DNA of 64,000 nt from positions 1 to 64,000 of the forward strand of contig JAEZKL010000017.1 in the NCBI GenBank assembly GCA_023415475.1. Direction: 5' to 3'. Shown here one piece after another: positions 18,307 through 27,431 of the stretch; position 1 is the stretch's first letter, and each line of letters opens with the position of its first letter. A model generated the notes under the pieces. That model was not told where the DNA came from. It did no database searches and was given only the letters and a program-made list of their open reading frames with translations. Source of the stretch: Bacillota bacterium (GTDB lineage: Bacteria > Bacillota > Clostridia > Lachnospirales > Lachnospiraceae). A program made the translations under genes and the position numbers.

Positions 18307-19491
18307 TCAACTATTGACCTCCTTCTTATGGAGCCGATGGTCAATAAAGCGAACAAAAACAAGCTTTAGATAAGCCCCGACCGGGACTGCCAAAAGCATA
18401 CCAAGAAACCCACCCAGCGCACTGCCGAAGATAATAGAGACAATGATAATAAGCGGATGGATCTTAATGGAGCTGCTTAGAAGCTTCGGTCCAATCAGAT
18501 TTCCATCGATTGCCTGAATCAAAAACAACATGATCATAGATATCAACCAAGTCCGAAGGTCTTGATTAATCAGACAGACCAGTGAGGTACTGACATAAGC
18601 CACAATCGGACCGAAATAAGGAATAAGGTTACCGATGCCGGCCAGAATTCCGATGACTATGGCGAACTTTACTCCTGTGATTGATAGCACTATACTAATT
18701 AAAAACATCATAACAAAGGCATCAATCAGCTGTCCCCGGATATATCCTGAAAACACCCTGTCCAGATCGCTTGCCATCTTTTTCAACCGATCATTCAGCG
18801 CATCCGGAAAAAGTGCTTTGCATATCTTACGTATATAAGACAAAAACATTCTTCCGTCTATCATAAAATAAAAGCCGATGATGAAGCTGAAGATAAAGGT
18901 GGTAAAATATCTCGAAATATTAGTCACGGACGTGACAGTCCCTTTGATAAATCCGGTGATATAATTGGTGAGGAAGGTTGTGGCGTCCTTTACATATTGC
19001 TGTAGCTCCTGAGATCTTATATCAAGCTTATCCAGCCGATCCAACATGGATTTATAGAAGCTGTTCCAGCCTGCCAGGTACTCCTTTCCCAGCTCTGCCA
19101 CATCATCCAGAGTGATAAGCCGGATTTGATCTGTAATCGTAAATACAAGCAAAGAAATCAGACCCAGCACTACAATTACCAAAAGTGACACCGAGGTAAC
19201 TGCCGCCCAGGTCCGAGGCATGACGATTCGTTTAAAAAACCTGGTAGTCTTCAGCTTGCGATACCTGCGTTCAAATACATCTACGACAGGGTCCATAAGG
19301 TAGGCAAAAACAAAACCATAGATTACCGGTTTACTTACCCTAAGCAGCCACTGTAGCCGTGTCATTGTTACCATCAGAATCATCGGCGCATTCTTGACAA
19401 CCAGACTCAATGCATAAATCACAACAACGGTTATTATCACATACAGCGAAATCTGCAGATATTGCTTGTTCAGTTTATCCTTCCATTTCAT
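18307..19491 (-). CDS. AI-2E family transporter (PerM/YdbI-like)
   Basis: A 394-residue membrane protein with about eight hydrophobic spans. The C-terminal family core is clear: GQLIDAFVMMFLISIVL, GILAGIGNLIPYFGP (about residues 285-300) and SIIFGSALGGFLGMLLAVP. Family members include autoinducer-2 exporters and Na+/H+ antiporter-like proteins, so the substrate stays open. ATG 19491 overlaps the stop codon of the cytidylate kinase-like gene (ATGA), indicating translational coupling. An AT-rich 237-base gap after its stop contains an imperfect hairpin near 18195-18220 that may end the transcript. Confidence 0.87.
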   Translation of the reverse strand: MKWKDKLNKQYLQISLYVIITVVVIYALSLVVKNAPMILMVTMTRLQWLLRVSKPVIYGFVFAYLMDPVVDVFERRYRKLKTTRFFKRIVMPRTWAAVTSVSLLVIVVLGLISLLVFTITDQIRLITLDDVAELGKEYLAGWNSFYKSMLDRLDKLDIRSQELQQYVKDATTFLTNYITGFIKGTVTSVTNISRYFTTFIFSFIIGFYFMIDGRMFLSYIRKICKALFPDALNDRLKKMASDLDRVFSGYIRGQLIDAFVMMFLISIVLSITGVKFAIVIGILAGIGNLIPYFGPIVAYVSTSLVCLINQDLRTWLISMIMLFLIQAIDGNLIGPKLLSSSIKIHPLIIIVSIIFGSALGGFLGMLLAVPVGAYLKLVFVRFIDHRLHKKEVNS

Positions 19492-20123
19492 TTGGTAAAG
19501 CCCTGTTCCCTTTCTCCACGCTCCAGATACTGCAGAATACAATCCACCGTACTATCGATACCGATATAATCACTTCGTAAAGACAGGTGATAATTCTCAG
19601 CTCTACCCCATTTCTCGCTCGCATGATAATTATAATAATTCGCTCTCCGCCGATCAGTTCGAAGGATTTCCTCTTCCGCTTTGTTTGCTTTCAGATGATA
19701 TTGCTCTATTGCACGTCTCTTTCTCGCTTCAATGTCAGCCCAGATAAAAATATTTACAACATCACTAAAATCTCTGAGTACATAGTCAGCACATCGTCCG
19801 ACTAACACGCAGGGCCCTTCCTCCGCTACTTTTCGAATCACATTGGACTGAGCAAGATATAACTGATCATCCAAGGAAAGATGAGTAAAGCCGATATCCT
19901 GATTGCCGTAAGCATTCATTCCCATCGCCAGGGAGTACAGGAGACTGTTGGAGGCCTTCTTCTCAGCATTCTCAAATGCCGCCTCCGCAAATCCGCTCTC
20001 CTTAGCTGCTCTGGATATTAGCTCGTTATCGTAAAATGGAATCTCTAATTTCTTCGCCAGCTTTGCACCGATTTCCCGTCCGCCACTGCCAAACTGCCTG
20101 CTGATTGTAATAATTTTATTCAT
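19488..20123 (-). CDS. Cytidylate kinase-like protein
   Basis: The 211-residue protein has a P-loop-like GSGGREIGAKLAKKL (about residues 13-27), after ITISRQF, followed by YDNELISRAA and an LVGRCADYVL strand. These features define the cytidylate kinase-like (AAA_26) family rather than canonical Cmk. A nucleoside monophosphate kinase fold is secure; the substrate is not. ATG 20123 lies eight bases after GGAG. Coupling to an AI-2E transporter gene by a 4-base overlap is notable but does not define a function. Confidence 0.85.
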   Translation of the reverse strand: MNKIITISRQFGSGGREIGAKLAKKLEIPFYDNELISRAAKESGFAEAAFENAEKKASNSLLYSLAMGMNAYGNQDIGFTHLSLDDQLYLAQSNVIRKVAEEGPCVLVGRCADYVLRDFSDVVNIFIWADIEARKRRAIEQYHLKANKAEEEILRTDRRRANYYNYHASEKWGRAENYHLSLRSDYIGIDSTVDCILQYLERGEREQGFTK

Positions 20124-20220
20124 TAAAGTCACTCCATTTCGTCCTTTATTCTTACGATTTGTTTATCTTGTATTACAAATACAGTATACCATATTTATCC
20201 ATTCCTTAGAAGCTATTCTT

Positions 20221-20304
20221 CTAAAAATTTTTAACTATCCCAAATAAGCTCAGAAAATCCCTAGGATTTTCGAGCCTGTTCTGAGTAGTTACACTAATTT
20301 TAGA
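20221..20304. repeat. Single copy related to the nagB-leader repeat family
   Basis: AAAATCC-CTA-GGATTTT forms a hairpin followed by CGAGCCTGTTCTG, matching the AAATCC/GGATTT-GAGCCTGTTCTG block repeated at 59430-59460 and 59552-59580. CTCAG and CTGAG flank it as an outer stem, and CTAAAAATT/AATTTTAG ends may pair further out. It fills the gap after the transglutaminase gene. Confidence 0.6.
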
Positions 20305-22858
20305 TTAATAGAATGAATTTTAAGTAAATTCTCTTAGGGAGGGATAAATTCTTCATCAGCTCACAGTATAAAGCTTCGCGGAAATCCAATACCTGCTTTA
20401 GCTCCTCACCGGAGATCCGGCCCTTGCTAAATCGTGCTTTACGTACGACCTCCATTAATTTCTCAAGCTCAATTTCTTCTATATAATTCAAATGTTCCTT
20501 GACATAAGCTTCGCTCTCTTCCAGCAGCGCTTCCTTCCCCGGCAAGCCTCTTCCGGTTCTGATCATTTTTTGGATTTCACCATAGCAGAAGATAGCTCTC
20601 TTGTTGTGGTTCCGGGAATATTTGGCTTTCGTAGTAATATGCATCCGGTAGATCAGCAACAGAAGCAGAGACAGCAGAGAACCGCCAAAAATAACCCAAA
20701 GGAATATGTGATCAGACCGGCCGGAGCTTCGGGATGCCTCCTCCTGCGTGGCATCACTATGCTCTTCATTCGCCGGTTGCTGCGGTATGGGAGCCTCAAG
20801 CTCAGGTGTCGGTACTGTAGAGTCTTCCTCAAGACTTTTTATGATATTGCCATCCTCAATATTGTCACTGAATTCCTCTATATCCTCCACTACCGAAGCA
20901 TTATAATCAACGGTTGAGCCCGGGGTGAATTCCACCGGTACCCAGCCGCAATTATCAAAATATACCTCTACCCAGGCATGAGCATTATAATCCATAACAT
21001 TCACTTCGGATTGGGTTACCATGGTAGATTTTGTCGAGGAATTTGTATATCTGGTTGTTTCCTGCGAGCCTGCACTCCGATAGATGGCCTCCGATCCAAC
21101 GGCATAGCCTTCAACATATCTGGCCGGTACACCCAGGGTGCGAAGCATCAGGGTCGCAGCCGAGGCATAATGAGCGCAATACCCCACCTTATTCTGATAT
21201 ACAAAATATTCTACAAAGTCCTCACCTTCCGGCAATTTTCCCGGAGTAAGCGAATATTGGGTATGCTGATTCAAATAATTCTTCACGTATTCAATTTTCT
21301 CCGTGACACTTCCTGTCTTAGTCTTTACGCGGTCCGGAGCAAAATCCCTCTTTATATTAATTAAGCCTTCTGCCGGAAGAAGGGTATAAGCTTGATAAAC
21401 ATAATCCCGATAAAGCTTCTCATATTCCGAATAATCAATGAGCTTCTCTAATAGGCTTTTATAGAAGGTCGGGGTATTCAGCAGGGACACGTTATAGTAA
21501 TATTGAATTTCGTAACTGTCTTCTCTGATTGCCGGAGCAGCATATAAATCCTGCTCATATAAGATATTACTTAATGTACTGTAGTCCGTAAAATAGGGGG
21601 CATACAGGTATTTCTTATTCGCTCCCTTGTATTCCACCTTCATCTTACCCTGATCCATTCTGTATTCATACCAGCTTGTGTCCTCCGTAGAAGGTACGCT
21701 TGCATCTTCCTCGTTAACGATTAAATGATCAAAGAAGATATTCATTTGATTAACCGGAGGAAACAGCTTCAAGGGCAGCCGCTGCAGAAGCTTCTCGTAA
21801 TCCTCCTGCATCTCGGTTGAATGCTTCTCCCATCGATCTCCGGTGTATACACTTCCCACATAACCCTTGAGATAAATACCCTCGTCGATGGATGCAATCG
21901 GTGCAGTAATCGTAAGATGTTTTGTATTCTCATATTGCACCTGGCCGGTCTTTCCTAATTCTCCTCCGTTCAAACCCGTTGAAGATACCTTTCTGGTAAA
22001 CAGCTGAATATCCGAGAATTTTTCCCTAAACTCCTCTATGGAAAAATCGTTCATCATAGATTGCATCTCAGCCTTAATCTCTTTAATTTGAACCAGACTA
22101 TCATAATCCTCCCTGCTTACAAATAACCTGATCAGAAAAAACATCAAAAGACTGAGCAAGCTAAACCAGACAGCGGATCGGCTGCTAATCCGATGCAACA
22201 GCGTCTTTTGCTGCCTCTCCGTGCTGTGATAATAGTTATAGCCCGAGCGAGTTAAATAGAGAAGACATACTGCATATGCAATCAGATAGGACTCCGGGGG
22301 AATCAGCCCCAGCGCAAAACAGGCGCTCACAGGAAGAAACATGAGGATACCAACGAGGCTTACCATTACATTGCGAACAACTGCCAGGGATAAAAGCCCG
22401 ATGACAGGGAATAAAATCATAATTAACAGTATGGTGGTATCCGCCTCCGCTGTAGAATAATCCGCCTTAAATACCAATAGTTCCGTTCCGTAATAGACAG
22501 AGATACGTTGCAGAACCAGATTCTCCACGACAAAAAATCCGTTCAGAATTACAGACAGTCGGCTATAAAAGAACAGACCATAACATAGAACACTAAAGAA
22601 CAGCTTTACCAAACCAAAAGGACGATGAAGACAAAAAGCATAAAGAAGAGCCGAGAAAGCAAGAATTGCTCCGTTTACCTGCAATGCATTACAGGGGATA
22701 CCAATGGTCTGGACGAGCATAGAGATACTGCTCCAGCTCCCGATTGCAATTACAAGAAATTGAAACAATCTGGTGGTTACAGGAAATCCGGCCTTCTTTT
22801 CATCTATAATTAGTAAGGTATTATCCATGATAATACCATCATCATAATCCTGATACAT
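20300..22858 (-). CDS. Membrane-bound transglutaminase-like protein (TgpA type)
   Basis: An 852-residue protein. The first about 250 residues contain roughly six membrane helices, then a long extracytoplasmic region with a transglutaminase core (about residues 525-650): the nucleophile in VGYCAHYASAATLMLR, then YNAHAWVEVYF and WVPVEFTPG. A further helix (about 720-745) precedes a cytoplasmic DUF4129-like tail. Members act on proteins or peptides outside the membrane as transglutaminases or proteases; the substrate is unknown. It is the last gene of a MoxR-DUF58-transglutaminase operon, a widely conserved trio. The chosen ATG follows AGAAAGG at a slightly long distance; an ATG ten codons downstream is possible. 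Confidence 0.87.
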   Translation of the reverse strand: MYQDYDDGIIMDNTLLIIDEKKAGFPVTTRLFQFLVIAIGSWSSISMLVQTIGIPCNALQVNGAILAFSALLYAFCLHRPFGLVKLFFSVLCYGLFFYSRLSVILNGFFVVENLVLQRISVYYGTELLVFKADYSTAEADTTILLIMILFPVIGLLSLAVVRNVMVSLVGILMFLPVSACFALGLIPPESYLIAYAVCLLYLTRSGYNYYHSTERQQKTLLHRISSRSAVWFSLLSLLMFFLIRLFVSREDYDSLVQIKEIKAEMQSMMNDFSIEEFREKFSDIQLFTRKVSSTGLNGGELGKTGQVQYENTKHLTITAPIASIDEGIYLKGYVGSVYTGDRWEKHSTEMQEDYEKLLQRLPLKLFPPVNQMNIFFDHLIVNEEDASVPSTEDTSWYEYRMDQGKMKVEYKGANKKYLYAPYFTDYSTLSNILYEQDLYAAPAIREDSYEIQYYYNVSLLNTPTFYKSLLEKLIDYSEYEKLYRDYVYQAYTLLPAEGLINIKRDFAPDRVKTKTGSVTEKIEYVKNYLNQHTQYSLTPGKLPEGEDFVEYFVYQNKVGYCAHYASAATLMLRTLGVPARYVEGYAVGSEAIYRSAGSQETTRYTNSSTKSTMVTQSEVNVMDYNAHAWVEVYFDNCGWVPVEFTPGSTVDYNASVVEDIEEFSDNIEDGNIIKSLEEDSTVPTPELEAPIPQQPANEEHSDATQEEASRSSGRSDHIFLWVIFGGSLLSLLLLLIYRMHITTKAKYSRNHNKRAIFCYGEIQKMIRTGRGLPGKEALLEESEAYVKEHLNYIEEIELEKLMEVVRKARFSKGRISGEELKQVLDFREALYCELMKNLSLPKRIYLKFILLI

Positions 22859-22873
22859 ACGAACACAACCTTT

Positions 22874-24091
22874 CTAATCCAGCCTTAATTGTTCCATATC
22901 CCGCTGAACATGGTGGGTATCAATCGTATTATAGGTAACACCGGAATCACCGTAACGTACAATAACCTCATCGGGAAAATACTTTGTCCCAGGTCGGGAA
23001 TCGATCTCACCAAGATAAATCACCTGTCTGGACATTGCTTTTATTATGGACAAGCCTTCCGTTCGTTTTCTGGGCTGTTCTCCGGTGATGAAGATCAAAT
23101 TGGAATACTGTTCCTTAGGATGCTCAGACTCATAGGCAGTAAGCGCATCTGTTGCAGGGGTATAAGGCATCACATGAAGTAAGCCGTCTACAGCTTCAAA
23201 CAGATCCTTCTCCTGAGAAACCCTTATTCTTGTACAAGCTCCCTGTTTTTCATCATACCAGGTAAAATAATGCATCTGACCGGCCATCAGAAAAGAATAG
23301 GACAGAGACAGAGCACATTCCAGAATGGAATCCATGAAGACCATCCGATTGATCTGCGCAGGTACACACAGATCTACAAAGAGTAAAATAGAGCAGTTTA
23401 AAGGATCACTAAATTCCTTGATCATTAATTGATTCTGCTTCCTGCTAAGCTTCCAATGTATTCTCTGTTGTCTGTCTCCTTCCCGATACTCTCTGATCGA
23501 AAACACCTCAGAGGGATCATCTCCGCTTTTAACCGCTGAATAATAATCACTCTCTACAATACCGGTATGAAGATTCTTAAACAAGTTCTGAGATAATTCA
23601 TAATAGACCGGAAGAACAGCCACAGTTAATTGTGCTTTTTTCTTCTTACTAAATGAGAACAACTTAAGATAATCATAAATTCTAATATTATTCAAAGAGA
23701 CCTCTAAATTACCGGCATACTCGGAATATAGGTTACAAATGACGGAGGTCTTAGTATTCGCATCCACGGATACCACATAATTTTTCCTGTATTTCTGCGT
23801 AGAATAAGAATTTTTATAGGTCAGATATAGCTTAATTCGTGATACAGGAAACACAGTAGGGTTATCAATCTGTATGGAGACAGGAACGACTTCGCCCTTC
23901 TTAGCTACGTGTATAACAGATACCAGGTCAACCTTTAACCTGCCGTAAATATAGCTGAGCAAGGCAAACATAACGAACGGAATTGCCACTATGGTAAGGA
24001 AAATAATACCCATATAATATGTGTTATATAAAATTGATAATAATCCGACGGCTGACAGAGCCACCAGGTACTTAATTAAATTGCGCAGCAT
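22874..24091 (-). CDS. DUF58 domain-containing membrane protein
   Basis: The 405-residue protein has two N-terminal hydrophobic helices (about residues 5-50), a beta-rich middle and the DUF58 core (about 190-300): SVREYREGDRQQRIHWKLS and MIKEFSDPLNCSILLFVDL. DUF58 proteins contain a von Willebrand A-like fold and are almost always encoded next to MoxR ATPases. Here the MoxR gene ends 30 bases upstream, and the transglutaminase gene begins 16 bases downstream. The trio is thought to act in assembly or maturation of envelope components. No enzymatic residue can be named. Confidence 0.88.
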   Translation of the reverse strand: MLRNLIKYLVALSAVGLLSILYNTYYMGIIFLTIVAIPFVMFALLSYIYGRLKVDLVSVIHVAKKGEVVPVSIQIDNPTVFPVSRIKLYLTYKNSYSTQKYRKNYVVSVDANTKTSVICNLYSEYAGNLEVSLNNIRIYDYLKLFSFSKKKKAQLTVAVLPVYYELSQNLFKNLHTGIVESDYYSAVKSGDDPSEVFSIREYREGDRQQRIHWKLSRKQNQLMIKEFSDPLNCSILLFVDLCVPAQINRMVFMDSILECALSLSYSFLMAGQMHYFTWYDEKQGACTRIRVSQEKDLFEAVDGLLHVMPYTPATDALTAYESEHPKEQYSNLIFITGEQPRKRTEGLSIIKAMSRQVIYLGEIDSRPGTKYFPDEVIVRYGDSGVTYNTIDTHHVQRDMEQLRLD

Positions 24092-24120
24092 GATACCACC
24101 TGTGCCTTTCTAAAACGCCT

Positions 24121-25074
24121 CTAGGACTCCTTTGCAATAATTCTGGGCGCCTTGACCATTCGCAGGATATCTTCCAGAAGGTTGTCCACCGTAACACTAT
24201 TAACACGTGCTTTCGGCTTCAATATCATTCGGTGAGCAGCCACATCCTTGAATATATATTGTACATCCGAAGGAATTACATAATCTCTGCGGTTGAGGAA
24301 AGCGATTGCCTTTACCATATTCATCATAGCCAGTGAGCCTCTCGGACTGACACCCAGCTCGATTAATGGGTTTTCTCTTGTCTGTTCCACTAAAAGTGTA
24401 ATATACTCATAGATCGCATCATGGACAAATACCTCCTCTACCAGATTCTGCATGGTCAGAATATCTTCCTTCTCTACTACCTTAATCACCCTGTCCAGAG
24501 GATTAGAATTCTGGCGTTCCTTTAAAATACCTATCTCACTCTTTCGATCCGGGTAACCCATAGAGAGTCGTATCATAAAGCGATCCAGCTGGGATTCCGG
24601 AAGCATCTGTGTACCGACGGAACCGATGGGATTCTGGGTAGCCATAACAACAAAGGGCTTTGGAATCTCTCTTGTAACACTGTCCACCGTCACCTTACCC
24701 TCTTCCATCACCTCCAAAAGCGCAGATTGAGTCTTGGAGGAGGTTCGATTAATCTCATCAGCCAGAAACAGATTACACATAATTGCACCTGGTTTATATT
24801 GATATCCGTCACCATCCTTATTAAGCAAATGGAAACCTACCACGTCGGTAGGAAGTACGTCCGGTGTAAATTGCAGACGATGATGCTCCAGTGCCATTGC
24901 CTTGGAAAAGGCCAGGGCCAAAGTGGTCTTACCTACCCCTGGAAAATCCTCTAACAGAATATGTCCCTTCGCTAAAATAGCAGTAAGAACCTTTTCTATT
25001 ATAATCCGCTTACCGATAACCACTTTATTAACCTCGTCCATAATTTGTATTGCTTTACCATTATACGGGACCAT
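24121..25074 (-). CDS. MoxR family AAA+ ATPase
   Basis: The 317-residue ATPase shows the AAA_3 family features: Walker A DFPGVGKTTLA (about residues 38-48), FTPDVLPTDVVGF, the Walker B/sensor region LADEINRTSSKTQSALLEVMEEG, sensor 1 in MATQNPIGSVG and the lid-domain motif SPRGSLAM. MoxR proteins act as chaperones with DUF58/VWA partners. It is first in its operon; ATG 25074 follows GGAAGGAG. The promoter must lie in the repeat-bearing gap upstream but was not identified. Confidence 0.9.
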   Translation of the reverse strand: MVPYNGKAIQIMDEVNKVVIGKRIIIEKVLTAILAKGHILLEDFPGVGKTTLALAFSKAMALEHHRLQFTPDVLPTDVVGFHLLNKDGDGYQYKPGAIMCNLFLADEINRTSSKTQSALLEVMEEGKVTVDSVTREIPKPFVVMATQNPIGSVGTQMLPESQLDRFMIRLSMGYPDRKSEIGILKERQNSNPLDRVIKVVEKEDILTMQNLVEEVFVHDAIYEYITLLVEQTRENPLIELGVSPRGSLAMMNMVKAIAFLNRRDYVIPSDVQYIFKDVAAHRMILKPKARVNSVTVDNLLEDILRMVKAPRIIAKES

Positions 25075-25193
25075 AATATGCTATCTCCTTCCCATCTACT
25101 CTGATCATCGTAATTATTGACTAAAACGCAGTAATTTCTCGTTTATTATAACATATATTTACAAGATTTCAATTGATGATCGTAGATTAATTG

Positions 25194-25630
25194 TTACCGT
25201 TCAGCCATAAGCTCGATTTCGCTTCGCTGCATCTCGCTTAGGCAGAGCGCCTTACAAATTTTAAGCACAATATGCCGACGAAAGCGAGCTTTCTTCTTCC
25301 TATTGTGTTTAAAATTATCAATTAAGGATAGATATTAAGAATTACAGTTCAGCCATAAGCTCGATTTCGCTTCGCTACATCTCGCTTAGGCAGAGCGCCT
25401 TACAAATTTTAAACACAATATGCCGACGAAAGCGAGCTTTCTTCTTTCTATTGTGTTTAAAATTTGCATTGAGGATAGATATTAATTATTACAGTTCAGC
25501 CATAAGCTCGATTTCGCTTCGCTGCATCTCGCTTAGGCAGAGCGCCTTACAAATTTTAAACACAATATGCCGACGAAAGCGAGCTTTCTTCTTCCTATTG
25601 TGTTTAAAATTTGCATGGCTGAACTGTAAT
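25194..25630. repeat. Three tandem copies of a ~147-bp palindromic element
   Basis: GTTCAGCCATAAGCTCGATT begins copies at 25199, 25347 and 25494 (periods 148 and 147). Copy 3 is bounded by ATTACAGTTCAGCC (25488-25501) and its exact complement GGCTGAACTGTAAT (25617-25630). Each unit also contains paired arms AATTTTAAACACAATA / TATTGTGTTTAAAATT and a small GAAAGC-GA-GCTTTC hairpin. Copies differ at only a few positions. This explains most of the 650-base gap between the MoxR gene and the foldase gene. There is no ORF with a ribosome site, so this is a MITE-like or structural repeat, not a coding region. Confidence 0.85.
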
Positions 25631-25727
25631 AAAATTCGCAATATTTTGTGAACTGAGGGCTTATGTATTGACTTCTCCCACAAATCGTATAAAATTATCT
25701 TCATGAGAATACTATGGAGGTAGCAAA

Positions 25728-26831
25728 GTGAACAAATCAAAAAGAATAAAAAGAGCCGAGGTAGAGACCGGCGGACATGACAAAACCAAAGATAAGATTA
25801 TCAGTACAAAGGTATTAACAATCTCATCTATTGTATTTGTGGTTATTTTAATAGGTGCATTAATATTCGACCAGTTATATGAGAGAACCTTATTAACGGT
25901 TGACGGCGAAAAATATCATTTAGATGATTTATCCTATTATATCTATAATGTAGAATATCAGTATGATTATTATGACCAGATGTTCGGTGGCAGCGGCGCC
26001 TATTGGGATATGTCTGCTGATGAAAGCGGTACTACAATGAGAGATATCGCCAAACAGGAGGCGATGGAAACAGCAGTTTATAACGAAATACTCTATAATG
26101 AAGCAATAGCAGAAGGCTATGTCCTGACGGAGGAAGAGAAGACAACGATTGATACCAATGCGACCAGCGTGATGGAGAGCCTTACGGCAGGAACAATCGA
26201 GAATGGTAGCTTTACAAAGGCTTCTCTGAGCGAAGCACTTGGTAAGACAACCTTAGTATCCAGATACCGTCAGGATAAGATCGATACCCTGGATATAGAT
26301 GACGAAGGTATCACAGCCGGAATCTCCCGCGACGAGTACAGACAATATGATATCGAATATCTATTTGCCTCCAAGAAAACAACCGATGCAGAGGGCAAAT
26401 CAATAGATAAGACGGATGATGAAAAAGCGGCTACTTTAGAAGCACTGAATACTTACTACGAAAAAGCAAAGACTACAGAAGACTGGTCAACTCTCCTTCC
26501 CGAAGAAGAGACGGTTGTATCCTATCTTACTGATGATTTCATCGAATCCGACACAACCTTTGATGAAGATTTCGAGAAACAGATCATGGCAATGGAGAAT
26601 GGTGCAATCGGCGAAGTACATGAGACTGACACCGGATATTATGTAATCCGCATGATTGACAACAACTCCTCTGAAAGCTATGATACTGCTGTTAAAAATG
26701 CCATCACAGAAGCAGAGAATGAAGGCTTTGATAAAGTATACGATGAAATACTTGCGAAGCATGAATACCAGATTAATGATTCCGCTCTGAAATCCTTGAA
26801 CATGGGAAGTGTCATCCTGTCAAAATATTAG
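25728..26831 (+). CDS. Membrane-anchored parvulin-like peptidyl-prolyl isomerase/foldase
   Basis: A 367-residue protein with a basic cytoplasmic tail (1-28), one signal-anchor helix (about 29-48) and an extracytoplasmic region. The N-terminal part resembles SurA/PrsA chaperone helices (YNEILYNEAIAEGYVLTEEE). The C-terminal part (about 205-345) has the rotamase-like end MENGAIGEVHETDTGYYVIRM. PrsA-type foldases help exported proteins fold at the membrane-wall interface; here the anchor is a helix, not a lipid. The parvulin core is weak, so isomerase activity is uncertain. The GTG start at 25728 lies seven bases after GGAGG. Confidence 0.78.
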   Translation: MNKSKRIKRAEVETGGHDKTKDKIISTKVLTISSIVFVVILIGALIFDQLYERTLLTVDGEKYHLDDLSYYIYNVEYQYDYYDQMFGGSGAYWDMSADESGTTMRDIAKQEAMETAVYNEILYNEAIAEGYVLTEEEKTTIDTNATSVMESLTAGTIENGSFTKASLSEALGKTTLVSRYRQDKIDTLDIDDEGITAGISRDEYRQYDIEYLFASKKTTDAEGKSIDKTDDEKAATLEALNTYYEKAKTTEDWSTLLPEEETVVSYLTDDFIESDTTFDEDFEKQIMAMENGAIGEVHETDTGYYVIRMIDNNSSESYDTAVKNAITEAENEGFDKVYDEILAKHEYQINDSALKSLNMGSVILSKY

Positions 26832-26985
26832 TATGAATTATAAAAAGAATAATTCACACTTAATAGTTTGTACCTGCGTCTTCCTCGGCACAAACTAACA
26901 CAAAGGACTGGCGTATAAAGTTAATGTGAATAATATTCTCCTTTCTAGCAATAATATAGTTGATTATTTTAGAAAGGAGATAGCC

Positions 26986-27147
26986 ATGGCAAATAATAAG
27001 AATAGTAGCAGTTCTAAGAACAGCACTTCGAATTCAAGCAAAAACAATACAAGTAATACCAGTAAGAATAAGTCCGGCGGCTCCATGAAGGATACCACTC
27101 ATATGCCGGACAACCGTCCTGCACGTAGTGGCCCCGGTGGGGAATAA
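26986..27147 (+). CDS. Small Ser/Asn/Lys-rich low-complexity protein, 53 aa
   Basis: A 53-codon ORF follows AGAAAGGAG with five-base spacing and is followed by a strong terminator. The first 34 residues are nearly all Asn, Ser, Lys and Thr in repeats of SSKN/NTSK type. The end is DNRPARSGPGG, recalling the DKRPSSG end of the 431-577 product. It is very hydrophilic, probably disordered and without cysteines or membrane span. Function is unknown. An in-frame start 60 bases upstream lacks a ribosome site and is rejected. Confidence 0.62.
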   Translation: MANNKNSSSSKNSTSNSSKNNTSNTSKNKSGGSMKDTTHMPDNRPARSGPGGE

Positions 27148-27181
27148 ACTTAAGACCCGGCCTTTCACGGTTCATTCAAAA

Positions 27182-27224
27182 GCGCCTGCAAATCCATATC
27201 AATGGAAATGTGGGTGCTTTTTTT
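27182..27224 (+). terminator. Intrinsic terminator after the 53-aa gene
   Basis: A 16-position stem (27182-27197 with 27202-27217; a two-base internal mismatch, three wobbles) closes an ATCA loop and is followed by seven T residues. Confidence 0.78.
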
Positions 27225-27386
27225 ATTATGGTATATCAGATGGAAGCTCTGTCGGGAAGGCTCTGTTGACCCTGAGAGATGATGTATTAACCAACTCTTC
27301 TAAGTTTGTTATGGTAAATGAACCTAGTAGTATTTTTAAAATAATGTGATATAATTGAGCTATTATATTGTAAAGGAGTAATATTA

Positions 27387-27431
27387 GTGAATGCCTGGGA
27401 GGCATTCATTAACATGTATTTTAAGCCATGA
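27387..27431 (+). CDS. Putative 14-residue leader peptide overlapping trkA
   Basis: AAAGGAG is followed eight bases later by GTG, opening a 14-codon ORF (product M-N-A-W-E-A-F-I-N-M-Y-F-K-P). Its TGA stop overlaps the trkA ATG as ATGA. trkA itself has no other ribosome site; the only good one is this GTG's, 49 bases upstream of the trkA ATG. Translating the leader would deliver ribosomes to trkA by termination-reinitiation. The first codons also form a GAATGCC/GGCATTC hairpin (27390-27408), which could modulate this. The ORF is short, so the call rests on the ribosome site and the overlap. Confidence 0.5.
   Translation: MNAWEAFINMYFKP

Noticed and set aside
25194..25630. CRISPR-like or direct-repeat array
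   Set aside because: Units are ~147 bp with inverted ends and no unique spacers, and there are no cas genes in the window.
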